DNA of 64,000 bases, from the NCBI GenBank assembly GCA_036557365.1, contig DATBHR010000055.1:62001-126000 (forward strand), written 5' to 3'. The DNA is from DATKHR01 sp036557365 (lineage in GTDB: Bacteria; Acidobacteriota; Vicinamibacteria; Vicinamibacterales; CAVVIG01). Below the pieces are notes generated by a model. The model ran no database searches and was not told where the DNA came from. It saw only the letters and a program-made list of their open reading frames with translations. Each line of letters begins with the position of its first letter. Position 1 is the first letter of the stretch. A program made the position numbers and the translations under genes. Of this stretch, positions 34,738 to 44,196 are shown piece by piece.

Positions 34738-35676
34738 CTATAGCGAAAGGCGACCGAAGAGCACGCGCGCGTCGCGGCAGTCGGTCTCGATCTGCTGTCG
34801 CAGCGCGTCGATCGACTCGAACGCGCGCTCGTCGCGCAGCCGCTGCACGAATCCGAGGCGCAGCCGCCGTCCGTACAGGTCGCGATCGAGATTGAAGATG
34901 TGCGTCTCGATGGTCGTTCGTCCCGACGCGTCCACCGTCGGCCGCACTCCAACGTTCGTGATCGACGGATAGACGATCCCGTCAATCCTCGTCGTCGTCG
35001 CATAGACGCCGTGCGGAGGGAGCAGCTCATTTTCGGTGCAGAGATTTGCCGTCGGAAATCCGATCGTTCTCCCGCGATGATCGCCATGAACAACGGTGCC
35101 GTCGATGAAATATTGGTGGCCGAGCAGCGCGCCCGCCTCGTCGACGCGCCCCTCGCTGACGAGCCTCCGGACGCGCGTGCTGCTGACGACGAAGTCCTTG
35201 TAGCGGACGGGGTCGATCTTCTCGGCCTTGAAGCCGTAGCGTGCGCCGAGGGTCCGGAGCATGGTGAAGTTGCCGGCGCGTTCGTGGCCAAACAGGAAAT
35301 TCGCGCCGACCCAGACCTCGGAGACGTGCAGCCAATCGACGAGCACGTTCCGGACGAACGTTTCCGGATCCCAGTGGGACAACTCCGGCGTGAAGCGCAC
35401 GATCGCGGCACCCTGCAGCCCGGTTTCGGCCAGCGCCTCGAGCTTCTGCGCGTGCGTCATCAGGAGCGGCGGCGCCTTGTCGGGACGGACGATGCGCGGT
35501 GGGTGCGGGTCGAACGTCATGGCGACGGCGCTCGTCCCGTGCTCGCTGGCGACGCGGCGCACGCGCTCGAGAATCTTTCTGTGGCCGCGATGGACGCCGT
35601 CGAAGTTTCCGAGCGCGAGAACCGGCGTGTTCCATCGCGAGGGCCTGACGTCCTCGGGATAGTGGATTACGTCCAC
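34738..35676 (-). CDS. ribF: Bifunctional riboflavin kinase / FAD synthetase
   Basis: The 312-residue enzyme makes FMN and FAD. The N-terminal FAD-synthetase domain has GNFDGVHRGH (23-32), MTFDPHP and GANFLFGHERAG. The C-terminal riboflavin-kinase domain has the GRTIGFPTANL motif near 206 and GVYATTT. The GTG at 35676 follows GGAGA with suitable spacing. It is 34 bp downstream of the MBL hydrolase and leads into the small protein and cysS. Confidence 0.96.
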   Translation of the reverse strand: MDVIHYPEDVRPSRWNTPVLALGNFDGVHRGHRKILERVRRVASEHGTSAVAMTFDPHPPRIVRPDKAPPLLMTHAQKLEALAETGLQGAAIVRFTPELSHWDPETFVRNVLVDWLHVSEVWVGANFLFGHERAGNFTMLRTLGARYGFKAEKIDPVRYKDFVVSSTRVRRLVSEGRVDEAGALLGHQYFIDGTVVHGDHRGRTIGFPTANLCTENELLPPHGVYATTTRIDGIVYPSITNVGVRPTVDASGRTTIETHIFNLDRDLYGRRLRLGFVQRLRDERAFESIDALRQQIETDCRDARVLFGRLSL

Positions 35677-35710
35677 AACGACGGCTCTCCACGTGCGGCG
35701 CGCACCGCGC

Positions 35711-36526
35711 TCATGCAATCTCCAACGTCAGCCCATCATAAGCCAGCGCGACGCCGGCAGGCAGGCCGGCATTCGTCGCCTCGTGCGGCAGGTCGTGGCA
35801 GATGTGCGTCAGGAACGCCCGCGGCGCTCCGAGCCGATGCACCGCGTCGACCGCTTCCGACACGCTGAAGTGGGTCGAGTGCGGTCGGTGCCGCAGCGCA
35901 TCGATGATCACCGTCTGGACGCCGCCGTTGCTCTGCAGCAACGGCCACGACGCATCCGGAATGTGGTTGCAGTCGGTCAAATACGCGAACGATCCGACGC
36001 GGAAACCGAGAATCGGCAGCCGGCCGTGCATCAGCGGAATCGGCACGAAGTCGATCCCACCGAGGGTGAACGGGCCCGCCACCGTGAACAGCGAGAGTTC
36101 CGGGACTCCCCCGCCCTTCTGTTCCGGCCGCTCGAACGCGTACGCGAACATCCGCCGCAGTTCGCGCACCGTCCGCGCGTCGCCGTAGCACGGAATCATC
36201 CCGCCCTGCATCTGATTGAAGCGCCGCACATCGTCCAGGCCGAACACGTGATCCGCGTGCGTGTGCGTGAACAGGATGGCGTCGATGCGCCGGACATGCT
36301 GCGCCAGCGCCTGCGCGCGCAGATCGGTCGATGTATCGACGAGCACCGATCGCACGGACGCCGCAAACGGCGTCGCCGCGTCGCCTTTGTCCACGTCGTC
36401 GAGCTCGATGAGGATCGAGGGACGAGTGCGACGGTCGTGCGGATCGGTCGAACAGCAGACCGCGCAGTCGCATCCGATCGAAGGCACGCCATGCGACGTG
36501 CCGCTGCCGAGGACGGTCACCCGCAT
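35711..36526 (-). CDS. PhnP-like MBL-fold metal-dependent hydrolase
   Basis: The 271-residue enzyme starts with VTVLGSGTSHGVPSIGCDC, a zinc-cysteine motif typical of PhnP-type phosphodiesterases, and has the metallo-beta-lactamase signature THTHADHVFGLDD near 90. Later metal ligands are in LTDCNHIPDA and LTHICHDLPH. It probably cleaves cyclic phosphodiesters or related small substrates; no phosphonate genes are nearby. It lies between the DUF1844 gene and ribF. Confidence 0.92.
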   Translation of the reverse strand: MRVTVLGSGTSHGVPSIGCDCAVCCSTDPHDRRTRPSILIELDDVDKGDAATPFAASVRSVLVDTSTDLRAQALAQHVRRIDAILFTHTHADHVFGLDDVRRFNQMQGGMIPCYGDARTVRELRRMFAYAFERPEQKGGGVPELSLFTVAGPFTLGGIDFVPIPLMHGRLPILGFRVGSFAYLTDCNHIPDASWPLLQSNGGVQTVIIDALRHRPHSTHFSVSEAVDAVHRLGAPRAFLTHICHDLPHEATNAGLPAGVALAYDGLTLEIA

Positions 36527-36536
36527 CGCGTGAAAC

Positions 36537-36812
36537 TCAGGGCTCGATGATGCGCTTCTGACTGCCCATGGCTTCGACGAAGCGCATGCGCAGCTCGTAG
36601 AGCACCTGCTCGAGCAGCTGCCGCTCCTCGGCGGTCAGGTTGCCGCGCGTTTTCTGTTCGAGCAGCGAGAGGATTTCGATCATCTGCGAGGCGCCGTCCA
36701 TGTTCGGCTCGGCCGGTTGTCCGGAGACCGGATCCGGGAGATCGCCGAAATGGATCGCGGCGCTGCTCGCGAGCGACAGGACGAAGGCGGTGAAGCTCAA
36801 TGGTTCCGGCAT
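36537..36812 (-). CDS. DUF1844 domain protein
   Basis: The 91-residue protein matches DUF1844: FTAFVLSLASSAAIHFGDLP, a GQPAEPNMDGA turn, and a long helix (MIEILSLLEQKTRGNLTAEE). It probably forms a small helical complex; function is unknown. The ATG at 36812 is taken; an ATG at 36830 adds six residues. It is first in the long minus-strand operon ending at galT, and diverges from mazG. Confidence 0.85.
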   Translation of the reverse strand: MPEPLSFTAFVLSLASSAAIHFGDLPDPVSGQPAEPNMDGASQMIEILSLLEQKTRGNLTAEERQLLEQVLYELRMRFVEAMGSQKRIIEP

Positions 36813-36887
36813 GGTCTCAGCGGGTTGCATCCTCGATGGAGTGTACTCAGGTGGCGCGCGTGGACTCAAGACGCAGCGCCGAGCCGG

Positions 36888-36893
36888 TAAGAT
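36888..36893 (+). promoter_or_regulatory. Probable -10 element of mazG
   Basis: TAAGAT lies 7 nt before the mazG ATG, which would put the transcription start at or next to the start codon (leaderless or nearly so). I see no convincing -35 hexamer. Confidence 0.4.
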
Positions 36894-36900
36894 ACGCATC

Positions 36901-37761
36901 ATGTCCGAATCCGCCCGCGCGGGCCAGGCGCTCGCCCGGCTCGTCAACATCATGGCCACGCTCCGCGGTCCCGGCGGCTGCCCGTGGGACCGCGAGCAGA
37001 CGATTGATACGCTGAAGCCATTCGTGCTCGAAGAGGCGTACGAGGTCGTGGACGCCATCGATCGCGGCGATCACGAGGCGCTCCGCGAAGAGCTGGGCGA
37101 TCACGTCTTCGAGGCTGTGTTCCTCGCTCAGCTGGAAGCCGAGTCGGGACGTTTCACGATCGCCGATTCGATCGACGCGGTGGCCGACAAGCTCGTACGA
37201 CGACATCCGCACGTCTTCGAACGCGACGCCCGCGCACTCGAGTCAGCTGGAGAGGTCCGCGTCCGGTGGGAAGAGATCAAGGCGCAGGAGCGCGCCGCCA
37301 GCGGGAAGTCCGCGGCGCCGAAAACGCTTCTGAGTGGCATCGCGCCCGCCCTGCCCTCCCTCCTGCGGGCGTTCCACATCGGGACGCGTGCGGCGTCCGT
37401 CGGCTTCGACTGGGCGCGGGCAGACGATGTGGTCGGGAAGATCCGGGAAGAGGTGGACGAATTGCAGGAGGTAACCGGCGATCCCGCGCGCGCGGAAGAG
37501 GAAATGGGGGATCTGCTGTTTACCATCGCCAACCTTGCACGGAAGCTAGGGATTGAGCCGGAGACCGCACTCCGGAAGGCGAACGAGAAGTTCACGAAGC
37601 GGTTCACGGCCATGGAAGGGCGGATTGCGGACAGTGGGCGCCGGATGTCGGAGCTCTCTCTCGATGCGCTCGAGGAGGAGTGGCAGCAGATCAAAAACGA
37701 GCGCCCAGAAGACACGAAGGCACGCAGCCACGAAAGCACGAAAACACGAAAGCAATCGTAG
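36901..37761 (+). CDS. mazG: MazG nucleoside triphosphate pyrophosphohydrolase with repeat-derived tail
   Basis: The 286-residue two-domain enzyme removes aberrant NTPs. The N-domain has GGCPWDREQTIDTLKPFVLE and EEAYEVVDAI; the C-domain has GFDWARADDVVGKIREEVDE and EEEMGDLLFTIANLAR. The usual end of the family (EEEWQQIK) is followed by about 16 residues, EDTKARSHESTKTRKQS, encoded by an octamer CACGAA array that also leads to the stop codon. The tail is therefore non-native. The ATG at 36901 gives the normal N-terminus. Confidence 0.95.
   Translation: MSESARAGQALARLVNIMATLRGPGGCPWDREQTIDTLKPFVLEEAYEVVDAIDRGDHEALREELGDHVFEAVFLAQLEAESGRFTIADSIDAVADKLVRRHPHVFERDARALESAGEVRVRWEEIKAQERAASGKSAAPKTLLSGIAPALPSLLRAFHIGTRAASVGFDWARADDVVGKIREEVDELQEVTGDPARAEEEMGDLLFTIANLARKLGIEPETALRKANEKFTKRFTAMEGRIADSGRRMSELSLDALEEEWQQIKNERPEDTKARSHESTKTRKQS
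37713..37752 (+). repeat. Octamer array CACGAARN, left arm
   Basis: Five 8-mers in a row: CACGAAGG, CACGCAGC, CACGAAAG, CACGAAAA, CACGAAAG. They overlap the last codons of mazG. The same unit recurs in inverted orientation at 38184-38207 on the other side of the GxxExxY gene. Confidence 0.9.
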
Positions 37762-37773
37762 GACTGACACCCG

Positions 37774-38169
37774 TCAGAGAACGTACCGTCGTATTCCGTG
37801 CGGCAGCAGCGGCACGTTGAAATTGATCAGCAGCGCGATCGGCAGACCAGCGGCTCGAAGACTGCTTAAAGTCTGGGCTTGATGTACCGGATGCAAGCGA
37901 TCGACGGCTTTGATCTCGAGAACGATCTTCGCGCCGACGACCAGATCGAGGCGATGAACGTACACGCATTTGCCTCGATATACGATCGGCACCCGCTTTT
38001 CGCGTTCGAACGGAACACCGACCGCATCCAATTCGAATGCGACCGCCCGATGGTATGCCCCCTCGATCAGGCCCGGCCCCAGTTCCCGGTGCACGGCGAT
38101 GCAGCAGCCGATCGTTTTGTGCACCAGGGCCTCCAACTCATCGCCTAAACGCGTCGCAATTCTCAGCAT
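37774..38169 (-). CDS. GxxExxY-family protein in a repeat-bounded cassette
   Basis: The 131-residue protein carries the family motif G33-L-I-E36-G-A-Y39 and a nuclease-like core (RLDLVVGAKIVLEIKAVD). That core has the E-x-K residues seen in PD-(D/E)XK folds. The family is uncharacterised and is also found in 23S rRNA intervening sequences. It lies between convergent mazG and comEC and is bracketed by inverted CACGAA octamer arrays. The ATG at 38169 begins the conserved MLRIATRLGDELEALVHKTIG region, close to the right array. Confidence 0.92.
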   Translation of the reverse strand: MLRIATRLGDELEALVHKTIGCCIAVHRELGPGLIEGAYHRAVAFELDAVGVPFEREKRVPIVYRGKCVYVHRLDLVVGAKIVLEIKAVDRLHPVHQAQTLSSLRAAGLPIALLINFNVPLLPHGIRRYVL

Positions 38170-38181
38170 GGGAGACTGTTC

Positions 38182-40713
38182 TCATTTCGCGATTTCGTGT
38201 TTTCGTGGCAGTTGAATGAAGGCGCCGGTGAAAGTCCGCGCGACGAGCGTTCGCCCATCGGTCTCGATGCTGACCGCCCCATCCCGATCCGTCCGAAACA
38301 CCTCCGCCCCAACGGACTCGTATCGCCCGACGACCTCCGGCACGGGATGCCCGAAGTGATTGCTCCGCCCCACGCTGGCGACGGCTATTTGCGGCCGCAG
38401 CGCTTCCACGAATGGCATCGAGCTGGACGACAGGCTCCCGTGATGCGGAATCTTGACGACGGTCAGCGGTGCGGGTGGACCGGCGGACGTCAGCGTCTGC
38501 TCCACCTCGCGGCCGATGTCGCCGGTCAACCAGATCGACACGTCGCCCCACCGCACCTCGAGGACCAGAGAGTCGTCGTTGCGCACCCGCTGCCGTTCCC
38601 AGTCCGGCGGCGCCGGATGTCGCACCTCCACGTGCACATCGTCTTCGGTGACGCCATAACCGGCGGCGACGTTCTTCCAGTCCGCGCCTTGCATTTGCGC
38701 CGCCTCGCGCAGCGTCGTCAACGGCACCGAACGCGGGACCGGTATGCCTTCCCAGATTTCTTTGGGGTGAAAGTCGCGCACGATCGCGAGCGCGCCGCCG
38801 GCATGATCCGGATCGCCGTGACTGATCACTAACCGATCGAGACGGCGAAAGCCTGCATGGCGGATGGCCGGCGCCACGACGCGATCGCCAATGTCGAAGG
38901 CGGACGCGAAGCCGAGACCGCCAGCATCGACGAGCAATGTCGAGCCGTGCGGAAAGACGACGAAGATGGCATCGCCCTGACCGACGTCGAGAAACGTGAC
39001 GTGCAGTCGGCCGTCGCCGCGCGATGCCGCAAGGCTGGCGGGATCGACGGCAATCCAGATCGCCGCGACGCCTGCTGCGGCCAGCGCCGACCGACGTGCC
39101 CGACGCGTCCACTCTCCTTCTGCGCTGACGGTCTGAATCAATCGGCGCCGCCACAGCGTCCAGGCGATGCCCATCGCCATGTAATAAATGACGACGACAA
39201 CCGCTGACGGCGGCGCGACACGCCATGTCAGCAACGGTGCGTACTCGACGAGCCGAGCGGAGGCCACGAGGCCGAATGCCGCCGCGTGCGCGAGCGCGCC
39301 GGCGCCCGCGGCCGCGGTGCGCGAGACGAGCGCGAGCGGAACGACGACCATTCCCGCGACCTGCGCCACGCCCATCAACGGAATCGCTGCCAGGTTCAGC
39401 GCAATCCCCGCGACGGTGATCCTCGAGAAGAACCAGGCGCCGATCGGAAACAGGAGGATCTCGACGGCGATGGACGTCAGTACCATCGCGCGGATCGCGC
39501 CGGCGGCTCGCGAACTCGACCGCAGATCGACGGCGCGCATCACGAGCAGGATGGCGAGCGTCGCGCCGCACGTCAGCAGGAACGCCGGATCCGCGATGGA
39601 CAGCGGATCGAGCACGGTCAAAAGCGCCGCAACGGTGGCCAGCGCGTTCAACGACGGCGTCCGCTGGTCCACGAGCCGCGCGCCGAAGTAGAGCTCCGCC
39701 ATCATCGTGGCGCGATCGACCGACGCGCCGCCGCCAACCAGCTGCGCGTACCACGCCAGCGCCGCCATCGCGACGGCCATCGCCGGCGGGCCGAGGCGCC
39801 CTCCGATCCGGAAACCCGTCAGCAGCACGCCCGCGAGAATCGCGATGTTGCCGCCGGAAATCGCGATGACGTGGAAAGTGCCCGCTTCCTGCAGCGCGCG
39901 CTGCACGTCCTGATCGAGTGCGGTGCGATCGCCGATGACGATCGCCGACACAATCGCCGAGGACTGCGCGCTCCAGCGTCCGACGGCGTCCGCGATTGCG
40001 GTCCTGGCAAACGCGCGCGTCGACGCCAGCGCCTCGCTCCACGCCGAGCCGAACACCACGACTTCCACGAGCGCTCCACTCTTCACCGATCCGACGAGCC
40101 TGACGCCTCGACGCGCCAGCGCGCGCTCGCCGTCGGGGACGCCATCGTCCAGGTACCGCGCCGGACGATGCAGCTGCGCCGGGAAACGAACGCGGCGCCC
40201 GGCGCGCCAGCTGCCGATGCGGCCGCGCGCCAAATCGCCGACGACCGTGACCTGCACGCCGCCGGCCGCTTTCCTTCTCGCGATTTCGCCGTCACCGCGT
40301 CGTTCGAGAACCGTGTCGACATCAACGGGAAGCGCGACGCCTGCCGCGCCCATCGACGCGTCAGCCCGCAGCACACCCTCCACCGCGATCGTCGCCTCAT
40401 CGTCGAGGGGATGGCGGCGTCCGTCCTTCTCCAGGCGAACGCGCTCCTCGATCGCGGCGCGCTGGAACACGTCGAACAACGGCGGCGCCCACGCACGCTG
40501 CCAGACCGCGATTGACAGGCTGGCGCCGCCCGCGAAGAACGCCACTGCCGCGAACGCCGCGACGACGAGCGGTTTGCGGGCAGCGACGACCGCCAGCGCC
40601 GCACACACGAGCATCGCCGACGTCAGTGTCCACGCTGGAATTCCGGGAACAACCAATCCGCTCGCGGTACCGAGCAGGAGCCCAATCGCGGGGAGCGCAG
40701 CGGGATAGCGCAC
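38182..40713 (-). CDS. comEC: ComEC/Rec2-family DNA uptake channel protein
   Basis: The 843-residue membrane protein has an N-terminal DUF4131-like region and OB-fold segment. The competence membrane domain holds about eight spans (HVIAISGGNIAILAG near 280). A C-terminal MBL domain (TFLDVGQGDAIFVVFPHGST, SHGDPDHAGG, KIPHHGS) completes it. It would translocate single-stranded DNA into the cytoplasm. The last residues (LPRKHEIAK) and the stop codon come from the right-hand octamer array, so the natural C-terminus has been replaced. Confidence 0.94.
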   Translation of the reverse strand: MRYPAALPAIGLLLGTASGLVVPGIPAWTLTSAMLVCAALAVVAARKPLVVAAFAAVAFFAGGASLSIAVWQRAWAPPLFDVFQRAAIEERVRLEKDGRRHPLDDEATIAVEGVLRADASMGAAGVALPVDVDTVLERRGDGEIARRKAAGGVQVTVVGDLARGRIGSWRAGRRVRFPAQLHRPARYLDDGVPDGERALARRGVRLVGSVKSGALVEVVVFGSAWSEALASTRAFARTAIADAVGRWSAQSSAIVSAIVIGDRTALDQDVQRALQEAGTFHVIAISGGNIAILAGVLLTGFRIGGRLGPPAMAVAMAALAWYAQLVGGGASVDRATMMAELYFGARLVDQRTPSLNALATVAALLTVLDPLSIADPAFLLTCGATLAILLVMRAVDLRSSSRAAGAIRAMVLTSIAVEILLFPIGAWFFSRITVAGIALNLAAIPLMGVAQVAGMVVVPLALVSRTAAAGAGALAHAAAFGLVASARLVEYAPLLTWRVAPPSAVVVVIYYMAMGIAWTLWRRRLIQTVSAEGEWTRRARRSALAAAGVAAIWIAVDPASLAASRGDGRLHVTFLDVGQGDAIFVVFPHGSTLLVDAGGLGFASAFDIGDRVVAPAIRHAGFRRLDRLVISHGDPDHAGGALAIVRDFHPKEIWEGIPVPRSVPLTTLREAAQMQGADWKNVAAGYGVTEDDVHVEVRHPAPPDWERQRVRNDDSLVLEVRWGDVSIWLTGDIGREVEQTLTSAGPPAPLTVVKIPHHGSLSSSSMPFVEALRPQIAVASVGRSNHFGHPVPEVVGRYESVGAEVFRTDRDGAVSIETDGRTLVARTFTGAFIQLPRKHEIAK
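38184..38207 (-). repeat. Octamer array CACGAARN, right arm (inverted)
   Basis: Read on the minus strand: CACGAAAA, CACGAAAT, CGCGAAAT. A 15-nt stretch, CACGAAAACACGAAA, is identical to the left array at 37737-37751. The array overlaps the 3-prime end of comEC. Confidence 0.88.
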
Positions 40714-40845
40714 GCGCGCGACGGTGCAACATTCATCGCGCGCGACGTGGAAGCGATTCGAACGATCTAATCAGTTCGAGCTGAACGTGTTGCGGCTTAC
40801 GGATGTATCGCGCCGCCGATGGGCAGCGCAGGAATTGCCGCGCGT

Positions 40846-43800
40846 TTAGACAGGCTCTGCGGCAATTCCGGCGTAGTAGTCCTGCAGGGCGCGGACGCCG
40901 AGGCCCTGCTGCTTCAGCGCGCGAATCGCCTGGACGGCGGCCGCTGCGCCGGTCAGCGTCGTGATGCACGGGACCTCGTGCATCATCGCGGCGCGGCGCA
41001 CGGTCCGATCGTCGAAGAACGACTCACGGCCGAGCGGCGTGTTGATGACGATGTCCACTTTGCGGTTGACGATTTCGTCGGCGATGTTCGGCCGGCCTTC
41101 GTTCACTTTATAGATGACGTCGACGTCGAGGCCGTAGGCGCGCAGGTACGCCGCGGTTCCGCGGGTGGCGATGAGGCGGAACCCGAGCTCGGCAAGGTCG
41201 CGCGCAATCGGCAGCAGGTTCGCCTTGTCCTTGTTGTTGACGCTGACGAACGCCGTGCCCGCCTGCGGCAGCCGCTGCCCGACCGAGAGCTGCGCCTTCG
41301 CGAAGGCGACGCCGAAGTTCGACGAGCCGCCCATCACTTCGCCCGTGGACTTCATCTCGGGACCGAGAATCGTGTCCACACCCGGGAAGCGGACGAACGG
41401 GAACACCGGGCTTTTGACGAACGTTCCGGCGACCTGAAGATCCTCGGTGACACCAAGCTCGGCGAGCGTTCGACCGGCCATGACCTTCGCGGCCACCTTC
41501 GCAAGCGACACTCCGGCGGCTTTCGACAGATACGGCACCGTCCGCGATGCCCGCGGATTCACTTCGAGCACGTACACCACGTCGTCCTTGATGGCGTACT
41601 GCACGTTCATCAATCCGACGACCTTCAGCGCCTTTGCAATGCGCCGGGTGTAATCGCGAATCGTGTTGAGGTGCCGCTCGGGGCAGATGAACGGCGGCAC
41701 GACGCAGGAGCTGTCGCCGGAGTGAATGCCTGCCTCCTCGATGTGCTCCATGATGCCGCCGATGATCACGGCGGCGGCGGAGTCGGCCACGGCGTCCACG
41801 TCGAACTCGAACGCGTCCTCGAGAAATTTATCGACGAGCACCGGATGCTCCGGCGCGGCATCGACCGCCTGCGTCATGTAGCGATCGAGCGTCACGGCGT
41901 CGTACACGATGGCCATGCCGCGGCCGCCGAGGACGTACGACGGACGCACGACGACCGGAAATCCGATGGACGACGCCACGTCGCGAGCTTCCTGTCGGGA
42001 CGTCGCGGTCCCGCTGGCCGGCTGCGTGATCTCCAGGTCCGCGAGGAGCTTGGAAAAGCGCTTGCGATCCTCCGCCAGGTCGATCGAATCAGGCGACGTG
42101 CCGAGAATCTTGACGCCCGCGCGCTGCAGTGCCAGAGCGAGCTTCAGCGGCGTCTGGCCGCCGAACTGCACGAGGCAGGACACGTCGGCACCCGCTGACC
42201 GCTCGGTCTCGATGACGGCCATCACGTCCTCGAAGGTGAGCGGCTGAAAGTAGAGGCGATCCGCGGTGTCGTAGTCGGTCGACACCGTCTCCGGATTGCA
42301 GTTGATCATCACCGTCTCGAGGCCTTCTTCCTTCAACGCGAAGGCCGCGTGGCAGCAGCAGTAGTCGAATTCGATGCCCTGCCCGATTCGGTTCGGCCCG
42401 CTGCCGAGAATGACGACCTTGTTCCGGGGATTCGGCTGCGACTCGCACGTCGGTTCGTACGAGCTGTACATGTACGGCGTGAACGACTCGAATTCGGCGG
42501 CGCACGTGTCAACGCGCTTGTACACCGGCGTCAGGCCGAAGCCGCTTCGACGATCGCGGACGTCGGCCTCGCTCGCACCGACCGCCATCGCGAGTTCCTC
42601 GTCGCCGAAACCCGCACGCTTCAGGCGGCGCAGGTCGTCGCGCTCGAGTCCCGCGAGTCCGAGAGCGGCGGCGTTCTGGCGCATCTCGGCGATTTCCGCG
42701 AACTGACGCAGGAACCAGCGATCGATCTTCGTCACTTCGTGGATGTGCTCGATGCTCCAGCCGCGGCCGATCGCGCGGAACAGATCCCAGAGCCGCCGAT
42801 CGTTCGGCATCGCCAGCCGCTTGCGCAGGCTCGCATCGTCTTCCGTCCCGTCGGGACTGGCGGCGCTCGCGTCGCGCTCGGCATCGGCGGGACCAAACAG
42901 CAGGCCGCTCCGCCCGAGTTCGAGCGACCGGACGCCCTTCATGAACGCTTCCTTGAACGTTCGGCCGATGGCCATCGCCTCGCCCACCGACTTCATCTGC
43001 GTCGTCAGCGTGCGATCCGCCTGCGGGAACTTCTCGAAATTCCACCGAGGAATCTTGATGACGACGTAATCGATCGTCGGTTCGAAGGACGCCGGCGTCA
43101 GTCGGGTGATGTCGTTCGGAATCTCGTCGAGGTGATACCCGAGGGCGAGCTTCGCGGCGATCTTCGCGATCGGAAATCCGGTCGCCTTCGACGCGAGCGC
43201 CGATGACCGCGAGACGCGCGGGTTCATCTCGATGACGACCATGCGGCCGTTGGCCGGATTGATCGCGAACTGGATGTTCGACCCGCCCGTTTCGACGCCA
43301 ACCTTGCTGATGATGCGGCGCGCCGCGTCGCGCATCCGCTGGTACTCCTTGTCGCTCAGGGTCAGGATGGGCGCGACGGTGATGCTGTCGCCCGTGTGCA
43401 CGCCCATCGGATCGATGTTCTCGATCGAACAGATCACGACGAAGTTGTCAGCGACGTCGCGCATCACCTCGAGCTCGAATTCCTTCCACCCGATGACCGA
43501 TTCCTCGATGAGGACCTCGTGTACGGGGCTCAGCTCGAGTCCGCGCTCGGCAAGCTCGCGGAACTCTTCGATGTTGTACGCGATGCCGCCACCGACGCCG
43601 CCCAGGGTGAACGACGGGCGGATGACGATCGGAAATCCGAGCGTACGGGCCAGTTCCACGGCCTCGGCGGACGTCCGTGCGAGGCCGCTCTGCGGCACCT
43701 CGAGACCGATCTCGCGCATCGCGTCCTTGAACAGCTGTCGATCTTCGGCGACCTTGATGGCCTGGATGGACGCGCCAATCAGCTTGACGCCGAACTTGTC

Positions 43801-44124
43801 CAGCGTCCCGGCGGCCGCCAGATCGACGGCGAGGTTCAGCGCGGTCTGACCGCCGACCGTCGGCAGCAGCGCATCGGGACGTTCGCGCTCGATGATGGCT
43901 GCGAGCACTTCCGGCGTGAGCGGCTCCACGTACGTGCGATCGGCCAGCTCCGGGTCGGTCATGATTGTGGCCGGATTGCTGTTGACCAGGATGACTTCGA
44001 GGCCTTCCGCGCGCAGCGCTTTGCACGCCTGACTGCCGGAGTAGTCGAATTCGCAGGCCTGGCCGATGACGATCGGTCCGGAGCCGATGATGAGGACGCT
44101 CTTGATGTCGTTCCGCTTGGGCAT
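40846..44124 (-). CDS. carB: Carbamoyl-phosphate synthase large subunit
   Basis: The 1092-residue enzyme makes carbamoyl phosphate for pyrimidines and arginine. It has two ATP-grasp halves (PSFTLGGVGGGIAYN in the first, PSYVLGGRGMAIVYD in the second), each preceded by a pre-ATP-grasp Rossmann domain (LIIGSGPIVIGQACEFDYSG; VILGSGPNRIGQGIEFDYCC). A C-terminal MGS-like allosteric domain starts near 950 (FVSVNNKDKANLLPIARDLA). It is 72 bp downstream of carA on the same strand and uses ammonia channelled from that subunit. Confidence 0.98.
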   Translation of the reverse strand: MPKRNDIKSVLIIGSGPIVIGQACEFDYSGSQACKALRAEGLEVILVNSNPATIMTDPELADRTYVEPLTPEVLAAIIERERPDALLPTVGGQTALNLAVDLAAAGTLDKFGVKLIGASIQAIKVAEDRQLFKDAMREIGLEVPQSGLARTSAEAVELARTLGFPIVIRPSFTLGGVGGGIAYNIEEFRELAERGLELSPVHEVLIEESVIGWKEFELEVMRDVADNFVVICSIENIDPMGVHTGDSITVAPILTLSDKEYQRMRDAARRIISKVGVETGGSNIQFAINPANGRMVVIEMNPRVSRSSALASKATGFPIAKIAAKLALGYHLDEIPNDITRLTPASFEPTIDYVVIKIPRWNFEKFPQADRTLTTQMKSVGEAMAIGRTFKEAFMKGVRSLELGRSGLLFGPADAERDASAASPDGTEDDASLRKRLAMPNDRRLWDLFRAIGRGWSIEHIHEVTKIDRWFLRQFAEIAEMRQNAAALGLAGLERDDLRRLKRAGFGDEELAMAVGASEADVRDRRSGFGLTPVYKRVDTCAAEFESFTPYMYSSYEPTCESQPNPRNKVVILGSGPNRIGQGIEFDYCCCHAAFALKEEGLETVMINCNPETVSTDYDTADRLYFQPLTFEDVMAVIETERSAGADVSCLVQFGGQTPLKLALALQRAGVKILGTSPDSIDLAEDRKRFSKLLADLEITQPASGTATSRQEARDVASSIGFPVVVRPSYVLGGRGMAIVYDAVTLDRYMTQAVDAAPEHPVLVDKFLEDAFEFDVDAVADSAAAVIIGGIMEHIEEAGIHSGDSSCVVPPFICPERHLNTIRDYTRRIAKALKVVGLMNVQYAIKDDVVYVLEVNPRASRTVPYLSKAAGVSLAKVAAKVMAGRTLAELGVTEDLQVAGTFVKSPVFPFVRFPGVDTILGPEMKSTGEVMGGSSNFGVAFAKAQLSVGQRLPQAGTAFVSVNNKDKANLLPIARDLAELGFRLIATRGTAAYLRAYGLDVDVIYKVNEGRPNIADEIVNRKVDIVINTPLGRESFFDDRTVRRAAMMHEVPCITTLTGAAAAVQAIRALKQQGLGVRALQDYYAGIAAEPV

Positions 44125-44196
44125 GTCGTCGATGTCGCAGCTGCGCCCGAGCGCAGCGTTGGTCCGCTCCGTTCTGTTGTGGCCTGGCGCCCTGCG

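Noticed and set aside
36640..36900. Upstream extension of mazG in the same frame
   Set aside because: It runs antisense through the DUF1844 gene and adds non-homologous sequence before the normal MazG start.
37774..38169. Insertion sequence with transposase
   Set aside because: The gene is GxxExxY, not a known transposase, and no target-site duplication could be recognised; called a possible cassette instead.
39286..40515. 409-codon plus-strand frame opposite comEC
   Set aside because: Arg/His-rich antisense translation of membrane segments with no recognisable domain.
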